Of a stretch of 41,987 nucleotides of DNA, positions 17,611 to 25,091 are shown piece after piece. Source of the stretch: Cryomorphaceae bacterium (GTDB taxonomy: Bacteria > Bacteroidota > Bacteroidia > Flavobacteriales > Crocinitomicaceae); assembly GCA_021298235.1 (NCBI GenBank), contig JAJTDX010000038.1, positions 1-41,987 of the forward strand, given 5' to 3'. Both the position numbers and the translations under genes were made by a program. The notes below the pieces were generated by a model that was not told the origin of the DNA, searched no databases, and was given only the letters and a program-made list of their open reading frames with translations. How positions within the stretch are numbered: position 1 is the stretch's first letter; the number at the start of each line of letters is the position of its first letter.

Positions 17611-17946
17611 ATGGAATCCATGAAAATTTCACAAAGCTGTATTGACGCTTGTTTGGCGTGTTTGACTAGTTGCGAAAGTTGCATTACTGCGTGTGTTGAT
17701 GCCGGAAATAAGGAATGTATTTTAGTATGTCGCGACTGTGCCGATATTTGTGCCTTGTGTGCGCGTTTTGAAGCAAGAGGCTCCCAATTTGGTAAACAGT
17801 TACACGCGTTATGTGCTGAAATTTGCAAATCATGTGCTGTTGAGTGTGGCAAACATGCCGCTCACATGAAAACGTGCGAAGTATGTACGGAAGCGTGTAA
17901 GAAATGTGCTGCGGTCTGCGAAGAACTAGCTTCCTCTAAAGTCTAG
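17611..17946 (+). CDS. Four-helix-bundle copper-storage protein (Csp/DUF326-like)
   Basis: A 111-residue protein with 20 cysteines, most in CxxxC or CxxC spacing along helices (CIDACLACLTSCESCITAC; CRDCADICALC; CAEICKSCAVEC; CEVCTEACKKCAAVC). That is the pattern of Csp proteins, whose four-helix bundle is lined with thiolates that store many Cu(I) ions. There is no Tat or Sec signal, so it fits the cytosolic Csp3 type. I take ATG 17611; another ATG lies three codons later. The gene stands alone between a divergent dehydrogenase gene and a DCC protein. No metal regulator is adjacent. Confidence 0.9.
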   Translation: MESMKISQSCIDACLACLTSCESCITACVDAGNKECILVCRDCADICALCARFEARGSQFGKQLHALCAEICKSCAVECGKHAAHMKTCEVCTEACKKCAAVCEELASSKV

Positions 17947-18050
17947 TCAGTACTAGCTTCGTTTGACTTAAATAAAGGAGAAAGTACTCGTGAATGATAC
18001 TTTTTGGGAATATTTTTGGCACTTTTGAAATGCTAAAATCTTGATTCCAC

Positions 18051-18458
18051 ATGAATCCGAACGATTCGCGAAAAAATACGATTTTATTCTACGACGGCGA
18101 CTGTGGATTCTGCAATTCCATGGTGGCATTCGTGCTCAAAAACGAACGAGATCATTTTATCTTTTTTTGTCCATTGCAATCGGATAAGGCAACAGCAATT
18201 CTCACAAATGCTGGCCTAAAAACCATTGATCCGGAAACCATGTATTTCTTGGGAAACGGAAATGTCTTGGAACGCTCTGATGCAGCTTTACAAGTCGCAT
18301 TGCATCTTCGTTGGAATTACCGTTGGTTGCGCATTTTTAGAGTTATTCCTAAATCTTGGAGAAATAGCATGTATGATTTCATAGCAAAACGAAGAAAAAA
18401 ACTAAGAAAAGGCTTTTGTGTATTGCCTGAGGAAAGTCATAGAAGCAGATTCCTTTAG
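18051..18458 (+). CDS. DCC family (DUF393) thiol-disulfide oxidoreductase-like protein
   Basis: A 135-residue protein with the family motif near its start: ILFYDGDCGFCNSMVAFVLK, giving DxxC at Asp15/Cys18 and Cys21 in a thioredoxin-like CxxC. Further family features are FFCPLQSDKA near 39, SDAALQVALHLRWNYRWL near 76 and RVIPKSWRNSMYDFIAKRRK near 96. Redox activity is predicted for the family but rarely shown. There is no signal peptide. It lies about 100 bases after the copper protein and 64 bases before the ABC ATPase. Confidence 0.88.
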   Translation: MNPNDSRKNTILFYDGDCGFCNSMVAFVLKNERDHFIFFCPLQSDKATAILTNAGLKTIDPETMYFLGNGNVLERSDAALQVALHLRWNYRWLRIFRVIPKSWRNSMYDFIAKRRKKLRKGFCVLPEESHRSRFL

Positions 18459-18481
18459 TTAGGATAATTTTACACTCTAGT

Positions 18482-18489
18482 TAACTTTG
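18482..18489 (+). promoter_or_regulatory. Candidate -7 box for the ABC exporter operon
   Basis: TAACTTTG is an exact TAnnTTTG match, 33 bases before the GTG start. The upstream element is unclear: a TTTAG at 18454-18458 is the nearest, slightly too far. Confidence 0.45.
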
Positions 18490-18522
18490 TAAACAAACCC
18501 TCTTTTGGGTTGTTCTAAAAAC

Positions 18523-19437
18523 GTGAACAACGAGCAAATTGTATCTGTCGCAGGACTTTCTAAAAAGTTCGGAACCTTCGAGGCGGTAAAAGATGTGTCT
18601 TTTACAGTGAATAGAGGTGACGTGTTTGGTTTTTTGGGTCCGAATGGCGCAGGTAAGAGTACCACCATCCGTTGTTTACTTTCGTTGATTTCACCTGACC
18701 AGGGATCAGTTAGCTTGTTCGGAAAATCTTTTCAATCGAATCGCAGAGAAATATTGTCGAAGGTTGGAAGTATTATCGAAAAACCGGATTTCTACCGTTA
18801 CCTTTCCGCAGAGAAGAATCTTGAGATTTTTGCCCGTATTTCCGGAGCGGATGTTTCTAAAAAAGAAATCCAGGAAATGCTTGATTTTGTCGGTCTCGGT
18901 GACCGTGGAAAGCATAAGGTCAAAGGATTTTCCCACGGAATGAAACAACGACTGGGTATCGCTCAAACCTTGCTGCATAAACCGGATTTGATCATACTGG
19001 ATGAACCAACTACCGGGCTCGATCCTCAAGGTATCGTGGAGGTTAGAAATCTTATTTTACGTCTCAAAAACGAACAGAACAAAACCATCATTCTTTCCTC
19101 ACATCAACTCGCTGAGATTGAGCTAATCTCCAATCGAATGGTCATTATCAATCAAGGTAGAACGCTCGTTGAAGGCAGGGTAGATGAATTACTAAATGCC
19201 CAGGAACTGGTGGTTCGATTCGAGGTGGACCGTTTGGTAGAAGCTAAAAGTATACTCAATGCTGCCTATTCGGATTCGGAAGTAAATGTGATTTCAGACA
19301 AGGAGCTGGAAATTACCTTAGATCAAGGTCAAATACCTTTAGTGAACAAGTTATTCGTTGAACATGGGATCAATGTTACTGCCATCGAACCCAAGCGAAA
19401 ACTGGAAGATTATTTTTTAAAAACCATTCAGTCCTGA
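18523..19437 (+). CDS. ABC-2 type transporter ATP-binding protein
   Basis: ATPase of an export system. It has Walker A GPNGAGKSTT, a Q-loop in the IIEKPDFYRYLSAEKNLEIF segment, the signature FSHGMKQRLGIAQTL (SHGMKQR in place of the LSGGQ consensus, usual for this subfamily), Walker B LIILDEPTTGLDP and the switch His in LSSHQLAEIE. The C-terminal 70 residues form the accessory domain found in ABC-2 ATPases. I choose GTG 18523, which gives NNEQIVSVAGLSKKFG right after the start; a TTG at 18505 adds six residues. The permease begins 2 bases after its stop. Confidence 0.9.
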   Translation: MNNEQIVSVAGLSKKFGTFEAVKDVSFTVNRGDVFGFLGPNGAGKSTTIRCLLSLISPDQGSVSLFGKSFQSNRREILSKVGSIIEKPDFYRYLSAEKNLEIFARISGADVSKKEIQEMLDFVGLGDRGKHKVKGFSHGMKQRLGIAQTLLHKPDLIILDEPTTGLDPQGIVEVRNLILRLKNEQNKTIILSSHQLAEIELISNRMVIINQGRTLVEGRVDELLNAQELVVRFEVDRLVEAKSILNAAYSDSEVNVISDKELEITLDQGQIPLVNKLFVEHGINVTAIEPKRKLEDYFLKTIQS

Positions 19438-19439
19438 GA

Positions 19440-20282
19440 ATGTTGCTGAAAAACACATACAACGAATTTGTCAAAATTCTTTCCAAACCAAGGAGTTATC
19501 TCGGAGTAGGGGCTTTGACCTTATTGATCGGGATCATCATTTTCGCGATGAAGGTGGATGGGAAGTCGATCATTTCTTTCGTGACGGCCAGCTTCGAACA
19601 AACACTGACATTCAACGGTCACGTACTCAACGGAAACCTGATTGCGTTTATCATTCTCCAGATGCTCATTGTGCATGTGCCTTTGTTGGTAGCTTTGGTT
19701 ACGGGTGACTTGATCTCTGGAGAGGCGGCTATGGGGACGATTCGTATGCTCGCCACAAAACCGATCTCGCGCACACAGATTGTCCTATCCAAATTCATAG
19801 CAGGGGCGTTGTATACCTTGTTTCTGACCTTTTGGCTTGGAATTCTTGCTTTGGGTGTGTCACGAATGATTTTCGGAACAGGTGATCTCATCGTGTTGAA
19901 TAGTGATGGACTTGTAATACTCCAAGATGCGGATATTCTATGGAGATACGGGGCCGGTTTTGCAGTGGCTTACCTTTCCTTGCTGACGGTTTCCAGTTTA
20001 TCTATATGCTTGTCTGCATTTGCTGAAAACTCCATTGGTCCTATCGTGGCGACGATGGCTATTATTATTCTGTTTACCATCATTGGCACCCTTGATGTCA
20101 CTGTTTTTGATTCCATCAAACCATTTCTTTTTACAACGCACATGGCTGCCTGGCGGAGTTTTTTTGAAGACCCGGTTCCGTTTGATTATATTCAGGAATC
20201 AATTGTGATCCTGCTCGTGCACAACATCGTTTTTGTAGTTGTTTCTGTCATTGCATTTAACCGAAAAGACATTACCTCATGA
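19440..20282 (+). CDS. ABC-2 type transporter permease
   Basis: A 280-residue membrane protein with six predicted membrane segments (about 20-40, 68-88, 119-143, 172-192, 200-222 and 255-275). The hallmark LISGEAAMGTIRMLATKPIS (about 91-110) precedes the second half; this E-x-x-x-G-T-x-R-x-L pattern is typical of ABC-2 permeases such as those of the NosY/GldF type. It forms one operon with the ATPase before it and the LolA-like protein after it, whose start overlaps its stop by 4 bases. The substrate is not evident. Confidence 0.88.
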   Translation: MLLKNTYNEFVKILSKPRSYLGVGALTLLIGIIIFAMKVDGKSIISFVTASFEQTLTFNGHVLNGNLIAFIILQMLIVHVPLLVALVTGDLISGEAAMGTIRMLATKPISRTQIVLSKFIAGALYTLFLTFWLGILALGVSRMIFGTGDLIVLNSDGLVILQDADILWRYGAGFAVAYLSLLTVSSLSICLSAFAENSIGPIVATMAIIILFTIIGTLDVTVFDSIKPFLFTTHMAAWRSFFEDPVPFDYIQESIVILLVHNIVFVVVSVIAFNRKDITS

Positions 20283-20959
20283 GAGTATTGCTTCTCTTTT
20301 TTCTCCTATTTACCTTCGTTCAGGTCAATGCACAAAGTGCCAATGATCTTTTGAATAAGGTGGTTGCAAAAATAAAGACCGTGAAAGATTATACCGCCAC
20401 GGCCAATGTTACTGCAGATATTCCCATGATCAAGATCCTTCCCTCCAAAGCGAAGATTTATTTTAAGCAGAAGGATAAATTCAAAGTAGAGGCCAAGGGA
20501 ATCGTCATTCTCCCGAAGCAAGGGTTCACCGATGTGAATTCATTCATCAGCAATACCAAGAATTACCAGTCGATTCTGGGAGACAGTGCAGTGGTTAATT
20601 CCACCAAAACAGTTTTGGCGACGGTTATTCCAAACGGAGAAGGAAGTGAAATCATTCTGGCCAAGTTATGGATCGACTATGCAAGAAATGTGGTCATGAA
20701 GTCCCAGATTACTACCAAAACGAACGGTACGGTTACTACCACTTACACCTACGGCGATAAAGTTTCCTATGGCCTTCCAAGTAAAATGGTCTTCGAGATC
20801 GATGTGAAGAAATTCAAACTCCCAAAGAGTGTGGCTGCGGATATCAATAATCGCGATGACAAAGCCAAACAAGATACCCGCAAAAAAGGAACGATTACGG
20901 TTTCTTTATCCAATTACAGTGTGAATCAGGGCTTGAGTGATGCGCTTTTTGTGAAGTGA
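20279..20959 (+). CDS. LolA-like periplasmic outer-membrane lipoprotein-sorting family protein
   Basis: A 226-residue exported protein. The signal peptide spans residues 1-19 (ending QVNAQ), followed by SANDLLNKVVAKIKTVKDYT, the start typical of LolA-like folds. Alternating strands (SKAKIYFKQKDKFKVEAKG and TVTTTYTYGDKVSYGLPSKM) fit the open half-barrel that binds lipid. It is not a close match to classical LolA and I do not name it so. The 4-base overlap with the permease implies a shared function: the ABC pair may hand a lipid or lipoprotein to this carrier (inference). Confidence 0.75.
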   Translation: MRVLLLFFLLFTFVQVNAQSANDLLNKVVAKIKTVKDYTATANVTADIPMIKILPSKAKIYFKQKDKFKVEAKGIVILPKQGFTDVNSFISNTKNYQSILGDSAVVNSTKTVLATVIPNGEGSEIILAKLWIDYARNVVMKSQITTKTNGTVTTTYTYGDKVSYGLPSKMVFEIDVKKFKLPKSVAADINNRDDKAKQDTRKKGTITVSLSNYSVNQGLSDALFVK

Positions 20960-21020
20960 GGTGGCAGATTGGATTTAGTCAAATATTTTTTTTGCTAACT
21001 GACAGAATGATTCGTATCCA

Positions 21021-21840
21021 TTGAAAAAGATCATTTCCTTCATTGTAGGACTTTTTATTAGTCAATTAAGTGTTTTCAGCCAGCCCTGTGGTCCTGACGT
21101 ACGTGTATTTGATCAGCAAATGATTACGCCTTCCGGTGACATTCTTTTATTGAGCACCTGGTTGGGGGGTGAATTAATGATGGCCGGCGAACCAAAAGGA
21201 ATTACATTGAATTATACTTTGGTCACCAGTATAGGCGAATTGAAAAAAGACACAAGTATCTACCTTGATTGGCCGGATTATTACTATGATTTTATGTCAT
21301 GCAATGCCAGTTATTTGTCCAAAAATGAAATGGATGAGATATATTCTAAAGGCACGACAACACCTGAAGGGAATTGTCCTACATACATGCTCTATTCCGC
21401 CCGTGAAAATGTGGTTATTGGTTATTTTTTGAAAGGCGACAGAAAATACGCCTATGATCTCCTCATTGATCCTAATGGCAATTCTGAATTTGCCGTCGTA
21501 TACCCAAGATGTCTCTGGAAACTATGATTTTAAAGCGTTTAAATTGGAACGTATTCAGCCTTCAAATGTGGTTCATGAGAAAGATTCAGATAAACAAGAT
21601 CGTTGGCAAGTACAAGGTAGCGGTTGGCATATTCCATTGGAAGGATATTTGATTCACATGTACAATCAGCCGCTTGTTTCAATAAATAAAAATCTGCTCT
21701 ACATTACTGTTTTCAATGATGACAAGGAAAGTTGTCCTGGCTATGGACGTGACGTCTATCCGATCTTGTATTGCATTGATCTGAAAAACGGAAAAATGCT
21801 TTGGAATTATGATTTCAGGAGATCAATAAGGAAGTTTTGA
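21021..21840 (+). pseudogene. Secreted protein gene, frameshifted and cut short at a repeat
   Basis: The first frame starts at TTG 21021 with a signal peptide (MKKIISFIVGLFISQLSVFS) and runs 168 residues to 21527. The +1 frame carries a continuation to 21840 (GNYDFKAFKLERIQPSN, then LYCIDLKNGKMLWNYDF). Removing one C from the CCC near 21505-21507 joins the two frames smoothly, so a one-base insertion is the simplest cause; a small deletion is also possible. The late segment resembles a PQQ or WD-type propeller strand. Its last codons (AGG AAG TTT TGA) already lie in a 73-bp repeat, so the original 3' end may be lost. I cannot assign a family. Confidence 0.65.
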
Positions 21841-21900
21841 TCGAACATGTGGTTCGCAATAGTCTAAGCCGGAGCAAAAGCCTGTCCCCCGCGGCGGGAA
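21828..21900 (+). repeat. 73-bp direct repeat, copy A
   Basis: Starts AAGGAAGTTTTGA and contains GGAGCAAAAGCCTGTC and GGCGGGAA. It aligns without gaps to copy B at 23036-23108 with 14 differences (about 81% identity by hand count). The sequence is more GC-rich than its surroundings. It looks like a dispersed non-coding element of the kind I recall in other Bacteroidota genomes, not a coding segment. Confidence 0.8.
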
Positions 21901-22004
21901 AGTGCCTGAAGCTCCAGTGCTCACCGTGATTAAAACTATTCTCATTTATTAATTATAATACAGAAGGAAATGATACCTTTACTGAAGTATATAAATTGAA
22001 TTTA

Positions 22005-22877
22005 ATGAGAAAAACACTACTCTTTATAGGTCTATCAATGTTTAAGTTAGGCCTTTCTCAAATTAATGAAGGAATGGTAGCTCATTTTCCATTTGATAAT
22101 AACCTTTTGGATATTTCGTCTTCATCGATCATGGCTACGAACAATGGAACCACCTTTGGGCTAGATAGAAATGGAACCAACAATTTGGCAATAAATTCAA
22201 ATGGATCTTCATATGTCTCTTTTAATGATAATTCAATAAAAACAGCACTTCCGGTATCCATATCTGTGTGGGTTAAAATAAGTGCCTTTGATGCAGTCTT
22301 ATCAAGTCCAATTTTCAACTCAGACAGCGATTATAACAATTATTGGGGCTATATGCTTGCGCTAACTCCAACAGGCAAAGTTTACACGCAGTTTGGTGCT
22401 GGGTTGGGTAGTGCTGGGTCTTCAAATAAACGAGGTTTTTTAACAACTAATTCCATCGCAACCGGCTCTTGGCATCATATTGTGGCAATTATCAAGAGTT
22501 CCAATGATATGCAAGTATATTTAGATTGCCAGCAATGGACAGGTGCTTATAGTGGATCCGGATCAATTGCGATTGATTATTCTACAACGAGCAGTCGAAT
22601 AGGTAGTGAGGCTGCAAACTCAACTTCGGTTAATGGAACATATCTAAACGGATCAATGGATCAACTTGCTATATGGGGAAGAGAATTAACGTCTACCGAG
22701 ATTTCTTTTTTGTGTGATTCATTTAATAGTTTGGATCTTGAGGAAATTGATTCAACTCCAAAGGAATTGGTTAAAATATTCGATTTAATGGGTAGAGAAA
22801 CAGAGTTTAAGTCTAATACCCCTCTAATATTGGTATACAGTGACGGTACTTTTGAACGTGTGTTGAGCGTCGAATGA
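22005..22877 (+). CDS. Secreted LamG/concanavalin-like domain protein with a C-terminal tail resembling a type IX sorting signal
   Basis: A 290-residue protein. I choose ATG 22005 over the in-frame TTG 21996; it gives a signal peptide (MRKTLLFIGLSMFKLGLSQ). A LamG-type jellyroll covers about 25-225: GMVAHFPFDNNLLDISSSS, then SISVWVKI, GSWHHIVAIIKSSNDMQVYL and GSMDQLAIWGRELTSTEI, the usual ending of such domains. The tail, about residues 250-290, reads KIFDLMGRETEFKSNTPLIL and YSDGTFERVLSVE, close to a C-terminal motif repeated in secreted proteins of flavobacteria and probably a type IX secretion signal (inference). It lies in a stretch with repeats and broken genes, and no partner gene is next to it. 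Confidence 0.8.
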   Translation: MRKTLLFIGLSMFKLGLSQINEGMVAHFPFDNNLLDISSSSIMATNNGTTFGLDRNGTNNLAINSNGSSYVSFNDNSIKTALPVSISVWVKISAFDAVLSSPIFNSDSDYNNYWGYMLALTPTGKVYTQFGAGLGSAGSSNKRGFLTTNSIATGSWHHIVAIIKSSNDMQVYLDCQQWTGAYSGSGSIAIDYSTTSSRIGSEAANSTSVNGTYLNGSMDQLAIWGRELTSTEISFLCDSFNSLDLEEIDSTPKELVKIFDLMGRETEFKSNTPLILVYSDGTFERVLSVE

Positions 22878-23250
22878 TGGATTCGCTCCTCGAAATTCGT
22901 TAACCTAAGGAAATTTACTTTTTGGTTTTTCTCTCCAACACCATTTGATTTGCTGACTGGTTCTGTACAAAAGTGTTTTTTATTTAAACAAAAACATGTG
23001 TGTCTTTTCTCCGTGTCAAACTTTCATACAGCGTGAAGGAAGTTTTGAGCGAAGATGCGGTTCGCGACAGCGTAAGATGGAGCAAAAGCCTGTCTGTCTT
23101 GGCGGGAATCAAAGCACGTAGCGAAAAAGCTTACTGTTCCAAAGGAAACGCCTTATTGAAGTTGAAAAAGCAGTTTGTAGCTTCGATACTACTTCGTGGT
23201 TCATCCTTTTTTCTGCTTTGGCAAAAAAGTACAAGAAATAACTAAAGACA
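22878..23250. other. Gene-free stretch with a repeat copy
   Basis: Between the LamG gene and the broken hydrolase there is no open frame that looks like protein. It holds repeat copy B (23036-23108) and, after it, a T-rich then A-rich run (23200-23240) that resembles the tail of the same non-coding element. A weak AT-rich inverted repeat (TGTTTTT with AAAAACA, about 22972-22996) is present and lacks the GC stem of a terminator. Confidence 0.55.
23036..23108 (+). repeat. 73-bp direct repeat, copy B
   Basis: Partner of copy A at 21828-21900, in the same orientation, about 1.2 kb downstream. The two share AAGGAAGTTTTGA, GGTTCGC, GGAGCAAAAGCCTGTC and GGCGGGAA. The flanks differ on both sides, so the repeat unit has defined ends. 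The LamG gene sits between the copies. Confidence 0.8.
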
Positions 23251-24013
23251 TTATTTCAAAAACTCCAAAGTCTCCTCACAAACCAATTCCAGACCCGTTG
23301 GCAGGTTATCTAAATTCCACGGTTGTGCTGAACCAAACGTATGATTTGCCCCTTCGAACTCAACAAGCTTTGTTGCTAACCAGCACAGGCTTCTTCAATG
23401 CTTTACAGGTCGCTTCGATGTTTAAGGAATCCTGGTGTTTCACAAAATCTTCGTATTGAAAATAGTTGTTCGGCAGATTCTGCTTCGTTCTTCCGTTGTG
23501 AACGTAGCGCACGCCCTCTTTTTTCCATTGCTCTAAAACTTCACCTTTCGGAAAGCGATTGGCAATGGTGGAGATCCCCGCCCACGTAACCGTTTTAACA
23601 ACCTTCGGATGAATGGATCCCAAAATGGCCGTACCGCCGCCACGTGAATGACCGATGAGGTAGAGTTGTTTTCCCTCCGGGAAATGTTCTTCCAGCCATT
23701 GGATCACTGCTTCTAGATCTTCTTTCTCTTTGCGGTAGGTATTCATGGAAAAAGCCTCCGGATCCGGAAAATCAATGCCGTTGGCTATCGTTCCGCCGTT
23801 GTGACTTACGTTGTATTTGCAAAAGGCGTAGCCCAGTGTAACGAAAAAGTTTTCAACCAAATTCCAGCAACCCCAGTCTTTGTATCCCATGAATCCGTGA
23901 AGGAAAAGGATCGTTTTGCCATTGAAATCGGCAGGAATGGAGAGGTCTACGAGGCTTTCTCTGCCTTCCGAACCGACATAAACCGCGTTTTTTATGAGTC
24001 GTGCATTGTTCAT
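23251..24013 (-). pseudogene. Alpha/beta hydrolase (dienelactone-hydrolase-like), internally deleted
   Basis: From ATG 24013 the frame encodes a good hydrolase start: TILFLHGFMGYKDWG (oxyanion region) and LYLIGHSRGGGTAI, with the nucleophile Ser in GHSRGG. It stops at 23360-23362 after KKPVLVSNKAC. The +1 frame then continues ATKLVEFEGANHTFGSAQPW to TAA at 23251, carrying the catalytic His of the family's GANHTFG motif. Between KKPVL and ATKLV the family normally has about 20 more residues containing the acid, in a form like HGxxDxxV; these are missing. So about 60-70 bases are deleted, with a frame change, and the catalytic triad is lost. The -7 box TATCTTTG is 4 bases from ATG. Confidence 0.85.
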
Positions 24014-24017
24014 GATT

Positions 24018-24025
24018 CAAAGATA
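24018..24025 (-). promoter_or_regulatory. Candidate -7 box directly before the hydrolase gene
   Basis: On the minus strand this reads TATCTTTG, an exact TAnnTTTG match, then AATC and the ATG start. A transcript from here would be leaderless or nearly so. Confidence 0.5.
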
Positions 24026-24055
24026 CATACTGCCCACTGATCCATAGCATTTCTT

Positions 24056-24063
24056 TATCTTTG
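24056..24063 (+). promoter_or_regulatory. Candidate -7 box for the epimerase-DAHP synthase operon
   Basis: TATCTTTG is an exact TAnnTTTG match, 23 bases before ATG 24087. It lies only about 30 bases from the oppositely directed -7 box of the hydrolase gene. No TTG is seen at -33. Confidence 0.5.
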
Positions 24064-24086
24064 ATCGTTCCGATAAACTCGAAAAC

Positions 24087-25091
24087 ATGAAGATCTCCGC
24101 ATCGGTGTACAGTGATAAAAAACGTCCTCTAAAAGAAGTGATCGAAGACCTCGTTCAGCACCAGGTGGATCTCTTGCACATTGATTGCAATGATGATCCA
24201 AAGGTTTTCGACGATATTAGAGAAATTCGAAGCTGGTGCGACCTTCCGATCGATCTGCATATCATCACTGCTCACCCGGAGAAGTATTATGAACTGCTAA
24301 GGGAAAATCCGGTGGAATATGTCACCTTTCAATTCGAGGATCTTCAAGCTGAGCTAAACATTCCTGGGGATATCGGTGGAAAGAAAGGATTGGCCATCAT
24401 TACTCCTACGCCAGTGGAAGTTTTCGATCAGTTCGCTGATTTTGATTTCATCCTCATCATGGCGACGATTCCAGGGCAAAGTGGGGGAGTGTTTGACAGC
24501 GTTAACTTCTCTAAGATCCGTCAGTTTAGAAAACGATTCCCCAATAAATCGATCCATGTTGATGGAGGTGTGAATGGGGAAGTTTCATTCATTTTGCGAA
24601 ATATGGGCGTGAGTTCTTCAGTTTCAGGTTCTTATTTGTTCAATGCGCCGAGTATTGGCCATGCCTTGATGAACCTGACCAAGCGATCAATGGAATCTCA
24701 TTTTAAAGTGAAGGATTTCATGATCCCATTGGAAGAATGTCCTGTGGTAACTCAAAAAGAACTCTCTCTTCGCGCTGCATTGACCACGATTGAAAATGGT
24801 AAATTGGGTTTTTGTCTGGTTACTGGTGAAGAGGATCAATTCCTGGGAATCATTTCCTCCGCAGATATTCGGAGAAGTCTCTTGAATAAGCTTGAAGAAC
24901 TGAATTCTCTGAATGTTGATGACATGATCAATAAAGAACCTGTTTTGATTGATCAGGAGTGCACAGTCGTTGAACTTTTACAATGCATTAAACGTTGTTC
25001 TTTTCCGGTGATGTATTTGCCCGTGTTAAAATTTGGACAAAAAGCCGCCGGAATTGTTAACTTTGTAAACTTAGTGAAAGGCGAATTATGA
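24087..25091 (+). CDS. Ribulose-phosphate 3-epimerase-like domain fused to a CBS domain pair
   Basis: A 334-residue, two-part protein. Residues 1-200 form an Rpe-like TIM barrel: the metal ligands known for Rpe are present as His31 and Asp33 (LLHIDCND), His58 (IDLHII) and Asp159 (IHVDGGVN). Two segments diverge: Gln82 replaces a His in VTFQFED, and the phosphate and substrate loop reads MATIPGQSGGVF, not the usual MTVNPGFGGQ. Residues about 205-334 contain two CBS motifs (VKDFMIPLEECPVVTQKELS and VDDMINKEPVLIDQ), which usually sense adenine nucleotides. Fusion of an epimerase with CBS is unusual; CBS pairs normally sit on KdsD. Its stop overlaps the DAHP synthase start by 4 bases. Catalysis and substrate are inferred. 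Confidence 0.82.
   Translation: MKISASVYSDKKRPLKEVIEDLVQHQVDLLHIDCNDDPKVFDDIREIRSWCDLPIDLHIITAHPEKYYELLRENPVEYVTFQFEDLQAELNIPGDIGGKKGLAIITPTPVEVFDQFADFDFILIMATIPGQSGGVFDSVNFSKIRQFRKRFPNKSIHVDGGVNGEVSFILRNMGVSSSVSGSYLFNAPSIGHALMNLTKRSMESHFKVKDFMIPLEECPVVTQKELSLRAALTTIENGKLGFCLVTGEEDQFLGIISSADIRRSLLNKLEELNSLNVDDMINKEPVLIDQECTVVELLQCIKRCSFPVMYLPVLKFGQKAAGIVNFVNLVKGEL

Noticed and set aside
21828..23108. The two 73-bp repeats as a CRISPR array or transposon ends
   Set aside because: There are only two direct copies 1.2 kb apart, no spacers and no transposase. They are in the same orientation, not inverted.
23000..23459. Two overlapping forward frames (81 and 87 codons) around repeat copy B
   Set aside because: The first runs through the non-coding repeat, and the second is opposite the hydrolase C-terminus. 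Neither resembles a protein family.
25058..25065. TAACTTTG inside the epimerase-CBS gene, 22 bases before the DAHP synthase start
   Set aside because: It could be an internal promoter, but the nearest TTG is at 22 bases spacing and the genes overlap by 4 bases, so one operon explains the layout.
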